The notes: a model not told the origin generated them from the sequence alone. Numbered from the stretch's first letter, positions 45,342 to 53,407 are shown. The stretch: 53,407 nt of DNA from Methylobacterium sp. (GCF_019745455.1 NZ_JAIETD010000043.1:1-53407), one strand, 5' to 3'. Numbers and translations are program-made.

Positions 45342-45801
45342 CGTCACTCGATACGGTCCAACTGCTACGCTGTACGCCGACTCGGACCTTTTGAGCGGGC
45401 GTCCATCTGAATGAAAATGTGGGGCCCCGAACCAGGGTTCGGCTTCGCGTAGAACCGCGGCCGCGATACTTCGCCATCCGAGCCACGCCAAAGCACTGAA
45501 TAACGTATTAGAAACCGAGAGAGAATGCCACAAGCGATGGCATCCATCGTTAAGAAGTATCGTTCTGACAAGCTTGACCACGAACGACATCGCCGTGGCA
45601 AGCGTGTTGCCATTCGGAATCGGAAAAATCCTGGAGATCATCAGAGCAATGCTGTGATCCGAAAATGCACTGCTTGATTGTGCGCTATCGAAATTCGGGA
45701 TCGACGCAGTAATTGCCGCATGCGAACCGCGGCGTCGCGCCGGGTATCGATGCGCGGCTCGCCGCTTTAAGTTCCGGCCGAAATCAGTGGGAGACGACGT
45801 G
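45342..45801. other. Intergenic region between the XRE gene and the monooxygenase gene
   Basis: About 460 bp, with lower GC than its surroundings between roughly 45480 and 45720. The two genes are divergent, so both promoters lie here. The minus-strand frame of the XRE gene has no stop across it, which might be the remnant of a longer gene, but it reads as no known protein. No defensible operator or RNA was found. Confidence 0.4.
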
Positions 45802-46128
45802 ATGTTCATCGCCATGAACCGGTTCAAGGTGGTCAAGGATTCGGTAACGGATTTCGAGCAGGTCTGGCTCGGACGTGACAGTCACCTTGGCGAGATGGAA
45901 GGCTTCGTCGAGTTCCAGCTGCTGAAGGGACCGGAGCACGAGGACCACGTCCTCTACGCGTCTCACACGATCTGGGCCTCGAAGGCGGCGTTCGAAGCCT
46001 GGACGCGCTCAGAGCAGTTTCGCAAGGCGCATAGCCGGGTGCCGACGACGAAGCCGCTCTACCTCGGCCATCCGCAGTTCGAAGGGTTCGAGACGGTGCA
46101 GACGGTGAGCCGTCCCGGCCCAGTCTGA
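45802..46128 (+). CDS. ABM-domain (heme-degrading monooxygenase-like) protein
   Basis: A 108-residue ferredoxin-like-fold ABM protein: FIAMNRFKVVKDSVTDFEQV, then GFVEFQLLKGP, LYASHTIWASKAAFEAWTRS, and HSRVPTTKPLYLGHPQFEGF. It resembles IsdG/HmoA-type heme monooxygenases, but neither the heme ligand nor a heme-uptake gene next to it is certain, so an unspecified monooxygenase is equally possible. GGGAG lies 8 nt before the ATG at 45802. Confidence 0.8.
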   Translation: MFIAMNRFKVVKDSVTDFEQVWLGRDSHLGEMEGFVEFQLLKGPEHEDHVLYASHTIWASKAAFEAWTRSEQFRKAHSRVPTTKPLYLGHPQFEGFETVQTVSRPGPV

Positions 46129-46152
46129 AGGTTCAGGCGCGCTGAAGGGTCG

Positions 46153-47391
46153 TCAGGCTCTAGCCGCGGCGACCTTCGGATGCAGCCGCGGCAGGAACGC
46201 CGCTGCAAATCCGATGAACGGCAGGTAGGCGCATAGCGCGTAGACGAATTCGATGCTGGTGCGATCCGCGAGTTCGCCCAGCACAGCGGCTCCGAGACCG
46301 CCCATGCCGAAGGCGAAGCCGAAGAAGAGGCCGCCGACAAGGCCGATGCGGCCTGGCAGCAATTCCTGAGCATAGACCAGGATCGCCGGCATCGCGGAGG
46401 CGAGGATAAAGCCGATCGGCACGGTTAGGACCACGGTCCAGAACAGGTTGGCGTGGGGCAGCGCCAGCGTGAGAGGCAGGATCCCGAGAATCGAGCCCCA
46501 GATCACGGGTTTGCGCCCGAACCGGTCCCCGATAGGCCCGCCGAGGATGGTTCCCGCGGCGGCGGCTCCGAGGAAGACGAAGAGGTAGACCTGCGACTGG
46601 CCGATCGGCACGCCGAACCGATGGATCAGGTAGAAGGTGTAGTAGGACGAGAAACTTGCCATGTAGAAATACTTGGAGAAGATCAGGACGAGGAGAATGC
46701 CGATCGTCGCCACCGTCCGGCGCCTCGGGAATACTGGCCTGTTGGAAGGAATTTCGGACGAAGAACCCGACGGATGGTCCGAGAGATTCTTGCGGTACCA
46801 GGCTCCAACCGTCGTCAGTAGTATAATGCCCGTGAGTGCGGCGAGCGCGAACCAGACGACGCTCGCTTGCCCGTGAGGTACGACCAGGAGCGCTGCCAGG
46901 AGCGGTCCCAGCGCCGTCCCCGCATTCCCGCCGACCTGGAAAATGGATTGCGCGAGACCGTAGCGCCCACCGGAAGCGAGCCTTGCCACGCGCGACGCCT
47001 CCGGGTGGAAGATCGCGGACCCGAGCCCGACGAGGCCGGCGGCAACGAGCAGAAGGCCATAGCTCCAGGCCACCGAGAGCAGGACCAGCCCGACCAACGA
47101 CGACCCCATGCCGACGGCCAGCGAGAAGGGCATCGGCCTGCGATCCGTGAAGAGCCCGATCAACGGCTGCAGCACTGAGGCCGTCGCCTGGAAGACCAGG
47201 GTGATGAGGCCGATCTGACCGAAATCGAGCCGGAACTCAGCTTTGAGGATCGGATAGATCGCAGCGAGGACTGACTGAACGAGATCGTTCAGCATGTGTG
47301 AGACGCTGAGTGCCGCAAGGATTGCCGCTGCCGGGGCGACGGGTGATCGAGCGATGACCCTCTCTGGTACCTCGGTTGACGTCGCGGTCAT
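46153..47391 (-). CDS. fsr: MFS exporter of the fosmidomycin-resistance (Fsr) family
   Basis: A 412-residue, 12-helix major facilitator. Family signatures are SVSHMLNDLVQSVLAAIYPI, FDFGQIGLITLVFQ-like text near helix 2, LIGLFTDRRPMPFSLAVG, GLGSAIFHPEASRVARLASG, and GGPIGDRFGRKPVIWGS at mid-protein. This matches Fsr-type drug exporters; the natural substrate is unknown. Convergent with the ABM gene. Confidence 0.85.
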   Translation of the reverse strand: MTATSTEVPERVIARSPVAPAAAILAALSVSHMLNDLVQSVLAAIYPILKAEFRLDFGQIGLITLVFQATASVLQPLIGLFTDRRPMPFSLAVGMGSSLVGLVLLSVAWSYGLLLVAAGLVGLGSAIFHPEASRVARLASGGRYGLAQSIFQVGGNAGTALGPLLAALLVVPHGQASVVWFALAALTGIILLTTVGAWYRKNLSDHPSGSSSEIPSNRPVFPRRRTVATIGILLVLIFSKYFYMASFSSYYTFYLIHRFGVPIGQSQVYLFVFLGAAAAGTILGGPIGDRFGRKPVIWGSILGILPLTLALPHANLFWTVVLTVPIGFILASAMPAILVYAQELLPGRIGLVGGLFFGFAFGMGGLGAAVLGELADRTSIEFVYALCAYLPFIGFAAAFLPRLHPKVAAARA

Positions 47392-47785
47392 CGTACGTGC
47401 CTACGTAGCGAGTTCAGCTGCGGCAGCCGTTACGGCGCCAGCATGGCGACTGCGATTGCTCCATGCCGTCGCTGCTCGGCTGCCGATCATAAGTCGGTGC
47501 GGTAGAACACCTCACCTTGAGCTTTGCCTGAACCCAGCAGACCACCGAGAGCTTTCGTCATACCAGGCAGAGACGATCTCGCATTCAGTGTCTGATCGAT
47601 CAAATGATCAGGAACAACGACGTTTCGCCGCAACGATCGTCGTCCTACTCGCTGTAGACATGCTTACCTGCGATGCCGGTTGATGAGGTGCGGGAATTGC
47701 TCGCTAGTTCGAGCAAATGGCGATCGAACGAGTCGATCGGTCAATTTGACACATAATCCGGCTCGAGACGGTACACATCAGTCTT
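47392..47785. other. Intergenic region between fsr and the exopolysaccharide gene
   Basis: About 394 bp between divergent genes. It contains a perfect TTGACA at 47746-47751, 34 bp before the ATG at 47786, but no good -10 box at 16-18 bp from it. Several short dyads around GATCGA occur (47597-47740). Nothing is certain. Confidence 0.4.
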
Positions 47786-49291
47786 ATGCTCCAGGAACCG
47801 CCTCCGAAAGTCTATCAGAAGCTGACGGCTGCCCCCGGTCGCCGACGCGATGTATGGTCAGCGTTGATGCCGCGGCGAAGCCGCGCCATGTTCAGGCTCG
47901 GAATTTCAGGCGCGGCGGCGGCAGCGGATCTCGCGACGATCCTGGGCTCCGCCTATGCCGTCGATCTCGTCTACTGTTATGCCTACGGCCGACCGATGCT
48001 GCCGGTCGGCACCGGCACCGGCCTCCAGATCGCGGCCTTGCTGAGCCTGATCATTCTTCTCACCAACATGGTACGCGACGATTACAGCATCGAGTCGCAG
48101 ATCGCGCGCGGGCCATACCTACGCCGTACAGCGACGCTCTGGCTCCTCGCCTGGGTGGCTGCGCTTGTCGTCGGTTTCGCAACCAAGGCATCGAACGACC
48201 TCTCCCGCATCGTCTCGCTCGGCGTCTTCCTGACGGGCCTGCCTACCCTCCTCCTCGTCCGTATCGGCATGGTAACGCTTCTGCGCCGGGGCATCACCAG
48301 AGCCTCGGCATCCGCGAATCGCGTCCACCTCGTCGGCTACGATGAGGACATCGCGCGATTTCACGCGCACAACGATACGGCGGAGCTAGGACTTCGAATC
48401 ATCGGCACGAGCTTCCTGCGCATGCCAGATCCCGAAGCCGACGAGCTTTCCCGTGCGGCGCAGGTTGGCGAGGACCTCGACCTCGCGGTTTCCGTCGTCA
48501 GATTCCTGCAGCCCGACGACATCTTCATCCTCGTGCCATGGACCGACGCAGCCGATATCGAGCGCTGCATCGACGCATTTCTGCGGGTGCCCGCCGCGCT
48601 GCATCTTCGGCCGGGGCAGATGATGGAGCGCTTCCCGGACCTTCAGGTCGGAAGAGTCGGTCGCCTGTCGGGCATCCGCATCGGGCGCAAACCCCTCCAG
48701 GCAGGCGAGATTTTCCTTAAACGGACGATGGATCTCGGCCTGTCGCTCCTGGCGTTGGTGATGCTCGCGCCGCTTTTCATCGCAGTGGCGATCTTGATCA
48801 AGCTCGACAGTCCCGGCCCGGTCTTCTTCCGGCAGCGTCGCTACGGCTTCAATCAGCAGGCCTTCGGCGTCTACAAGTTCCGCAGCATGAAGACCGAGGG
48901 CGGAGCCACGTTCAAGCAGGCGTCGCGCAACGACAGCCGGATCACCCGCGTCGGCGCGGTCCTGCGCCGATCGAACATCGACGAACTGCCCCAGTTGTTC
49001 AACGTCGTGCTCGGTGAGATGTCGCTCGTCGGCCCCCGCCCCCATGCGGTTGCCCATGATCGCAGCTTCGAACGCCGTATCGCGCTCTATGCCAGGCGCC
49101 ACAACGTCAAGCCGGGGATCACCGGCTGGGCGCAGGTCAACGGCCTGCGCGGCGAGACACTCACCGATCTCGACATGGAGCGGCGGGTCGCCCATGACTT
49201 GCACTACATCGACAATTGGTCGGTCTGGTTCGACCTTCAGATCCTGGTCCAGACCGTGGTCTCGCCGCGCGCCTACCTCAACGCCTATTAG
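47786..49291 (+). CDS. Exopolysaccharide polyprenyl glycosyl-1-phosphate transferase
   Basis: A 501-residue membrane enzyme that places the first sugar-1-phosphate on undecaprenyl phosphate. Four N-terminal helices (about 35-175), a CoA-binding-like middle domain (RVHLVGYDEDIARFHAH), a fifth helix, then the catalytic sugar-transferase domain with KRTMDLGLSLLALVMLAP, FFRQRRYGFNQQAFGVYKFR, SNIDELPQLFNVVLGEMSLV, GPRPHA and KPGITGWAQVNGLRGET. Probably WcaJ/ExoY-like, glucose or galactose. The ATG at 47786 lacks a good ribosome site; the ATG at 47867 is an alternative. Confidence 0.9.
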   Translation: MLQEPPPKVYQKLTAAPGRRRDVWSALMPRRSRAMFRLGISGAAAAADLATILGSAYAVDLVYCYAYGRPMLPVGTGTGLQIAALLSLIILLTNMVRDDYSIESQIARGPYLRRTATLWLLAWVAALVVGFATKASNDLSRIVSLGVFLTGLPTLLLVRIGMVTLLRRGITRASASANRVHLVGYDEDIARFHAHNDTAELGLRIIGTSFLRMPDPEADELSRAAQVGEDLDLAVSVVRFLQPDDIFILVPWTDAADIERCIDAFLRVPAALHLRPGQMMERFPDLQVGRVGRLSGIRIGRKPLQAGEIFLKRTMDLGLSLLALVMLAPLFIAVAILIKLDSPGPVFFRQRRYGFNQQAFGVYKFRSMKTEGGATFKQASRNDSRITRVGAVLRRSNIDELPQLFNVVLGEMSLVGPRPHAVAHDRSFERRIALYARRHNVKPGITGWAQVNGLRGETLTDLDMERRVAHDLHYIDNWSVWFDLQILVQTVVSPRAYLNAY

Positions 49292-49299
49292 GCGCGGGG

Positions 49300-49779
49300 T
49301 CAGCCCTCCTGGGCGAGGCAGGCGCCGCACTGGCCTTCGACTTCGAGAATTCGGCTCGACGGCTTGAAACCGGATCGCGCCAGCGTGGTGTCGAGCGCGT
49401 TCTCGACGGCCGGCGCCGTGGTCTCGTCGATGCCGCCGCAACTCCGGCAGATCAGGAAGACGAGCTTGGCCGCCTTGCCGTGATCATGGCCGCAGGAGAC
49501 GAAGGCATTGCGGCTCGCAATTCGATGGACCAGACCATGCTCGCCGAGGAAGTCCAGAGCGCGATAGACCGAGACCGCGGCAACCCGCTTCCCCTGGGCG
49601 CTCAGGCGTTCGGTGATGTCGTACGCGCCCATCGGACGAGGCTCCGAGGCAATCGTCGAGAGGACATCGCGGCGAAGTCGCGTGAACTGCAGGTCGCGGT
49701 CACGGCAGAGGCGCTCGGCGCGCTCCACGACGTCGCCGTGACAACCCGCCTCCGATGCTCCGCTGACATGGTCGTGCAT
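49300..49779 (-). CDS. zur: Fur-family zinc regulator Zur
   Basis: A 159-residue Fur-family repressor. Winged helix in LTRLRRDVLS-like text at residues 30-85 (AYDITERLSAQGKRVAAVSV, YRALDFLGEHGLVHRI), then FVSCGHDHGKAAKLVFLICRSCGG and a C-terminal GQCGAC; the two Cys pairs form the structural zinc site. Divergent from the znuCB genes and facing a candidate Zur box. The ATG at 49779 gives the family length; the longer frame is a shadow. Confidence 0.9.
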   Translation of the reverse strand: MHDHVSGASEAGCHGDVVERAERLCRDRDLQFTRLRRDVLSTIASEPRPMGAYDITERLSAQGKRVAAVSVYRALDFLGEHGLVHRIASRNAFVSCGHDHGKAAKLVFLICRSCGGIDETTAPAVENALDTTLARSGFKPSSRILEVEGQCGACLAQEG

Positions 49780-49839
49780 CGCGTTGTCCCCGAAACCCCG
49801 TCTGTCCAGGCCTGCATCCGACGCGGATTGAACGTCGTC

Positions 49840-49858
49840 GGTGTTACAGTGTATCACC
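49840..49858. promoter_or_regulatory. Candidate Zur box between zur and znuCB
   Basis: GGTGTTACAGTGTATCACC is a 19-bp dyad with one mismatched pair about a central G. It lies 60 bp ahead of zur on one side and 47 bp ahead of the small membrane ORF that leads into znuC on the other. Zur operators are AT-rich dyads of this size. Call based on symmetry and position. Confidence 0.6.
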
Positions 49859-49905
49859 CGCAGACCATAAGCCGGCGGTTCCGTTCGGGCAATTCCATCG
49901 TGCAC

Positions 49906-50037
49906 ATGACCCGAACCCGCGAAGTGATCACCATTCCACGCCGCTCCCTGTTCCAGGCGAGCGCCGTCCTCCGTTTCATCGCTGCCGCCTTGCTGACGGG
50001 GCTCCTCTGGGCCGCCATCCTGTGGGCGTCGCAGTGA
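49906..50037 (+). CDS. 43-residue single-helix membrane peptide coupled to znuC
   Basis: A 43-residue ORF: polar start MTRTREVITIPRRSLFQASA, then one membrane helix VLRFIAAALLTGLLWAAILW. Its stop overlaps a GTG start of znuC by 4 nt, the same coupling seen between the cob genes, which argues that it is translated. It lies just after the candidate Zur box. The znuA binding-protein gene usually placed here is missing. A small accessory subunit of the transporter is possible. Confidence 0.5.
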   Translation: MTRTREVITIPRRSLFQASAVLRFIAAALLTGLLWAAILWASQ

Positions 50038-50888
50038 GTGCCGCGATGGGTCTGCGCCAGCCACCGGGCACCATCGGCCTGCGGGGCGTGACGCTCGGCT
50101 ACGACCGCCATCCGGCGGTGCACCACCTCGATGGCGAAATATGCGGCGGCGACCTCCTCGCCCTGGTGGGACCGAACGGCGCCGGCAAGTCGACACTGCT
50201 CAAGGGCATCATCGGAGAGATTGGCTGCCTCGACGGGTCGATCGAGCGGGCGGAGCCGGCCGGCGCCATCGCCTACCTGCCCCAGGCCGCCGAAATCGAC
50301 CGGAGCTTCCCGCTCTCGGTCCTCGACCTCGCCGCGATGGGTCTTTGGCGCAGGTTCGGCTCCTGGCGCAGCCTTCGTCGCAACCGCAGTGAATTGTTCG
50401 AGGCACTCCATGCCGTCGGCCTCAATGGCTTCGAGGATCGTTCGATCGGGACCCTGTCAGGCGGCCAGTTTCAGCGTGCCCTGTTCGCGCGGCTGATCCT
50501 TCAGGACGCATCTGTCATCCTTCTCGACGAGCCGTTCTCGGGGGTCGACGGCCGGACGACGCAGGATCTCCTCGCGCTGATCCGGTCCTGGCACCGCCAA
50601 GGCCGGACCATCGTGGCGGCTTTGCACGATCTTGCGCAGGTTGCCGAGCACTTCCCGATCACGCTGCTTCTCGCCCGGGAACCCGTTGCCTGGGGACCGA
50701 CCGCGGCCGTCCTGACCCCCTCGAATCTCGGGCGTGCCCAGAGCCTGTCGGAAGCATGGGACGAGGACGCGCCTGTCTGCGCCAGGGAAGACGGCCACGG
50801 CTCGAGGGCGCCGACGGGCTCCGGCCACAGCCATGATCATGCCCATGGCGCTCATGATCATGGCCATAGTCACGGAAGGCCGGTGTGA
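50034..50888 (+). CDS. znuC: Zinc ABC transporter ATP-binding protein
   Basis: ZnuC, 284 residues, the ATPase of a zinc (or Zn/Mn) importer. Walker A GPNGAGKST, Q-loop in LPQAAEIDRSFPLS, signature LSGGQFQRALFARL, Walker B VILLDEPFSGVDG. The C-terminus has an added histidine-rich tail (GHSHDHAHGAHDHGHSHG) likely to bind zinc. I take the GTG at 50034 in the 4-nt overlap; the ATG at 50046 is possible. Overlaps znuB by 4 nt. Confidence 0.92.
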   Translation: MSAAMGLRQPPGTIGLRGVTLGYDRHPAVHHLDGEICGGDLLALVGPNGAGKSTLLKGIIGEIGCLDGSIERAEPAGAIAYLPQAAEIDRSFPLSVLDLAAMGLWRRFGSWRSLRRNRSELFEALHAVGLNGFEDRSIGTLSGGQFQRALFARLILQDASVILLDEPFSGVDGRTTQDLLALIRSWHRQGRTIVAALHDLAQVAEHFPITLLLAREPVAWGPTAAVLTPSNLGRAQSLSEAWDEDAPVCAREDGHGSRAPTGSGHSHDHAHGAHDHGHSHGRPV

Positions 50889-51751
50889 TCGATTTCGTCT
50901 TCGGACCATTCCTTGAATTCGCGTTCATGCGGCGCGCGCTCGTCGGGTGCTTCGCGCTCTCGCTCTCGGCTCCGCCCATCGGCGTCTTCCTCATGCTGCG
51001 CCGCATGAGCCTGATGACCGAGGCGATGAGCCACGCCATCCTGCCGGGCGCGGCCGTCGGGTTCCTCGTCGCAGGCCTCTCGCTTCCGGCGATGACTCTA
51101 GGCGGCCTCGCCGCCGGGCTCGCGGTCGCCCTGCTCGCCGGCTTCGTGACGCGCTCGACGGTCATCAAGGAGGATGCGAGCCTCGCCGCCTTTTATCTGA
51201 TATCCCTCGCCGCGGGGGTGCTGCTGGTCTCGCTGCGCGGCTCGCAGGTCGACTTGCTCCACATTTTGTTCGGGAGCGTACTGGCGCTCGACGATCCGGC
51301 CCTGCTGCTCCTCGGCGGCATCGCGACGGTCACGCTGTTCGCGCTGGCGGCCCTCTATCGGCCGCTGGTGATGGAATGCGTCGATCCGCTCTTCCTGCGC
51401 AGCGTCAGCGGCGTCGGCGGCCCCGTCCATTACGCCTTCCTCGGCCTCGTCGTGATGAACCTCGTCGGCGGCTTCCAGGCTCTCGGGACGCTGCTCGCCG
51501 TGGGTCTGATGCTGCTGCCGGCGATCAGTGCGCGGCTATGGGCCACAGACCTGAGCGGACTGATCCCGGTTTCCATGCTGCTGGCGATGGCGGCCAGCCT
51601 GTCCGGGCTCATCCTGTCGTACCACGCCGATCTGCCGACAGGTCCGGCGATCGTCCTCTCAGCGGGTGCGCTCTACGTCGTCTCCCTGCTCGTCGGCACC
51701 CGCGGCGGGCTGCTGCGCCGTCTCATGCGCAGGAGGCACCTCGCCGCCTGA
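50885..51751 (+). CDS. znuB: Zinc ABC transporter permease
   Basis: ZnuB, 288 residues, the ABC-3 family permease with about eight helices. Typical segments: RRALVGCFALSLSAPPIGVF, LRRMSLMTEAMSHAILPGAA, ALLAGFVTRSTVIKEDASLA, and ALGTLLAVGLMLLPAISARL. Overlaps znuC by 4 nt. Convergent with exoD. Confidence 0.93.
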   Translation: MIDFVFGPFLEFAFMRRALVGCFALSLSAPPIGVFLMLRRMSLMTEAMSHAILPGAAVGFLVAGLSLPAMTLGGLAAGLAVALLAGFVTRSTVIKEDASLAAFYLISLAAGVLLVSLRGSQVDLLHILFGSVLALDDPALLLLGGIATVTLFALAALYRPLVMECVDPLFLRSVSGVGGPVHYAFLGLVVMNLVGGFQALGTLLAVGLMLLPAISARLWATDLSGLIPVSMLLAMAASLSGLILSYHADLPTGPAIVLSAGALYVVSLLVGTRGGLLRRLMRRRHLAA

Positions 51752-51773
51752 CGGGCTCTCACTCGGGGCGATT

Positions 51774-52373
51774 TCAGAGGTTGAAGAGACTCATGATGCC
51801 GGAGACGACGGCGTAGACGAAGCCCGCATTGAGCAGCACTCCGAGCACGCCGATCCCGAGGCCGACCATCACCAGAAGGCCGTCGCGCTCGACCAGGCCG
51901 AGGCCGACGAGGCAGATGGCGATGCCGAGGGGAATCTGGCCGATGAACGGTGCCGCCACGATCAGGGCGAGTGACAACGTCAACACGATGAGGCCGACGG
52001 TTCGCATGCCGAGCGGCGTCTCGAACAGGCTGAGTCGCGGACGCGACCATCTCTCCAGGCGCTTGAGCAGCGGGACGGCTCGCTTGGCCGCACGCTCAAC
52101 GTCACTCCGGGCCACGGATCGGGCGAGCAGCATCTTGGGAAGCCAGGGTGAGGCCATCCCCGCCATGATCTGACAGGCGACGAGCAGCAGCAGGAAACCG
52201 CAGACGAGCGGGATAGGCGGCGGCATCGGCAGGCAGTTGGGCAAGCCGAGGATGACGATCAGGAGCGCGAAGGCACGATCCCGGAGGACCGCTACGATAT
52301 CGCCCACCGTCAGCCGGTCGGATTCCTGCGCGGCCAGGACAGTCAGGACATCGGAGGTTCGTGCTGAAGACAA
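51774..52373 (-). CDS. exoD: ExoD-family exopolysaccharide-synthesis protein
   Basis: A 199-residue ExoD-family membrane protein: helical start SDRLTVGDIVAVLRDRAFAL, then LGLPNCLPMPPPIPLVCGF, GRPRLSLFE-like text at about 110 (SRPRLSLFETPLGMRTVGLI), and two C-terminal helices. In rhizobia exoD affects exopolysaccharide and alkali tolerance. It has a TTG start with no evident ribosome site; no ATG or GTG in frame fits better. Confidence 0.88.
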   Translation of the reverse strand: MSSARTSDVLTVLAAQESDRLTVGDIVAVLRDRAFALLIVILGLPNCLPMPPPIPLVCGFLLLLVACQIMAGMASPWLPKMLLARSVARSDVERAAKRAVPLLKRLERWSRPRLSLFETPLGMRTVGLIVLTLSLALIVAAPFIGQIPLGIAICLVGLGLVERDGLLVMVGLGIGVLGVLLNAGFVYAVVSGIMSLFNL

Positions 52374-52704
52374 GAAATGTTGGCCGTCGGCTGCTGTCCC
52401 GGGCCGGGCTCTATCCTAGTCCCGGCGTAGCGCCAAGCGCGGCGAAGTGCGGGCCTTCGACGAAACGCGATTCTGACGGTGTCGCTCCATCGTTCCGCTG
52501 GTATGTTTGCCAGATGAACCTAAGGTAATGAGTTTCCATCTAACCAACTTAGAAGATTGTCTTCGCCGTCATGCTGCGAAACAGCGGGAACAAGTCCGTC
52601 ATCGTCCACACATTATGTGGCATTGTTTATGGTTGTTTTACATATCAAGATGCAATCCTGGGATGGGCGGATAAAGTTTCCCCTTACGCGACAGGGGAAT
52701 CACC
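52374..52704. other. Intergenic region between exoD and the BcsS-like gene
   Basis: About 331 bp between divergent genes. It turns AT-rich at 52605-52655, where a dyad CCACA-N5-TGTGG lies at 52606-52620, about 85 bp before the next start; it may be an operator. No ORF here is convincing. Confidence 0.4.
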
Positions 52705-53407
52705 TTGGTTGGACCGCGGATCCGCCGCAGCATCGATTCATCGGTCCTGGTAGCGGCGGCGTTCCGGGCATTCTGCGTCTGTGCGGCTGCGAAGGGTGCC
52801 AGCGCTCAGGACCACGCGTCCTCCTCAGTGATCTTCGGGAGCCTGGATGCAGCGCCATCGGCCTTCGCCACTGCCGGCGTGAAGGTTGGATTGAACCGCA
52901 TCGACCGCGAGGGTCTCGCCGTTCTGCTCAGTGGCGGTGGAGGCTTCCGGTCTGAAAGGTTATCGTTCGGCGGTTCTCGTCCGTCTCCTATCCTCACGCG
53001 CTGGACCGGGGCAGGCGCCGCTGTCGTCGGCTACCAGTGGTTTCGGGATTGGGGAGTAATGGCCCTCTTTGCCGGCCCGGAAAGTGCGATCGAGGCCTTA
53101 TCGGGCGGGGGCGTGTTGAGGACGTTGCCAACGCGGCTCGGGCTTCGCCTGCACGCGGAACTCTGGGCTCGGCCGAGCGCCGAGACATTGCTCACCGGAA
53201 CGGCGATTGCCGGATCCGCTCGTGGGGATCTGTGGGCGCGCCTTTCTTACGGGGTACGGATCCGGGGCACCTATTTCGGTCCTGAAGCGGCCGTCTACAC
53301 CGACGGGACAGGCTATGAAAAATGGAGCGTTGGCCTTCACGCCACCGACCTCCCGCTCGGTGACATCCGGTTGCGCCTCTCGGCTGGATATCTCACCGAG
53401 ACGAAAT
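52705..53407 (+). CDS. bcsS: BcsS-like outer-membrane protein (cellulose biosynthesis), 3' end outside window
   Basis: An open frame to the last base, starting at a TTG with AGGGGA 6 nt ahead; the frame is closed by TAA at 52672-52674 and holds no ATG near the start. Residues 1-40 are a signal peptide (SSVLVAAAFRAFCVCAAAKG, cleavage after SA). The mature part shows VIFGSLDAAPSAFATAGVK, TGAGAAVVGYQWF, LGLRLHAELWARPSAETLL, IAGSARGDLWARLSYG and FGPEAAVYTDG, which match the beta-strand-rich BcsS family found with cellulose operons in Hyphomicrobiales. About 234 residues are visible. Confidence 0.8.
   Translation, partial: MVGPRIRRSIDSSVLVAAAFRAFCVCAAAKGASAQDHASSSVIFGSLDAAPSAFATAGVKVGLNRIDREGLAVLLSGGGGFRSERLSFGGSRPSPILTRWTGAGAAVVGYQWFRDWGVMALFAGPESAIEALSGGGVLRTLPTRLGLRLHAELWARPSAETLLTGTAIAGSARGDLWARLSYGVRIRGTYFGPEAAVYTDGTGYEKWSVGLHATDLPLGDIRLRLSAGYLTETK

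Noticed and set aside
45342..45801. A possible small RNA in the lower-GC gap
   Set aside because: No stable hairpin with a T-run and no known RNA motif could be seen.
50820..50875. Repeated CATGATCATG palindromes near the end of znuC
   Set aside because: They encode the His-Asp-His tail; the symmetry follows from the codons used.
1..53407. CRISPR arrays, tRNA/rRNA genes, insertion sequences
   Set aside because: No spaced direct repeats, no cloverleaf or rRNA signatures, and no transposase or integrase ORF were seen.

Overview
The window is a GC-rich alphaproteobacterial chromosome segment. It most resembles Methylobacterium or Methylorubrum, judging by a formaldehyde-activating-enzyme (Fae) homologue, the complete aerobic (cob) style of cobalamin biosynthesis, a SahR-type methionine regulator, matA/matB, and BcsS/ExoD-type exopolysaccharide genes. 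No rRNA, tRNA, CRISPR array, transposase or phage gene was found. The organism assignment is an inference from gene content, not from a database match.

Layout. 1-5590: the 3' part of the mutagenic polymerase gene dnaE2, small exported or unknown proteins, the Fae homologue, and a vapBC toxin-antitoxin pair with a 30-bp operator-like dyad. 5611-12877 (minus strand): a methionine/SAM-cycle block of aminotransferase, sahR, metF and metH, with a perfect palindrome lying over the sahR start codon. 13145-21891 (mostly minus): ROK kinase and dctA, a divergent CYTH-like protein, msrB, a YihY-family membrane protein, and matA-matB (malonate to acetyl-CoA). 22275-30398: an MFS exporter, cobC and cobD (divergent), cobQ, a LOV-domain histidine kinase with a stand-alone receiver, and cobO-cobP. 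30501-44925 (plus): a cobalamin riboswitch followed by cbtB, cbtA, a DUF1636 protein, cobW, cobN, cobG, cobH, cobI, cobJ, (cobK reversed), cobL, cobE, cobM and cobB, almost all joined by 4-nt stop/start overlaps. 44943-53407: an XRE regulator, an ABM-type monooxygenase, a fosmidomycin-resistance-type exporter, an exopolysaccharide glycosyl-1-phosphate transferase, zur with a candidate Zur box, a small membrane peptide coupled to znuC-znuB, exoD, and the start of a BcsS-like gene that uses a TTG start.

How the genes connect. Cobalamin made by the cob genes is the cofactor of MetH. MetF supplies methyl-tetrahydrofolate to MetH, and SahR probably tunes both to S-adenosylhomocysteine. CbtAB probably brings in cobalt, and CobW/CobN handle and insert it. 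The riboswitch gives B12 feedback to the main operon. Zur and ZnuCB manage zinc.

The most unusual signal is a family of five long palindromic elements (about 102-116 bp) on one consensus. Three lie between genes (metH/metF, upstream of the aminotransferase gene, cobJ/cobK). Two lie inside coding sequence, in cobN and cobG, where they are read in the same frame and add a related peptide of about 35 residues to two cobalamin enzymes without breaking them. The intergenic copies measure 115-116 bp; the coding copies measure 114 and 102 bp, both multiples of three. In cobG the whole difference from intergenic copy 2 is 2 nt in one small hairpin. This looks like a protein-coding palindromic element comparable in kind to the Rickettsia palindromic elements, here in a methylotroph-like genome.
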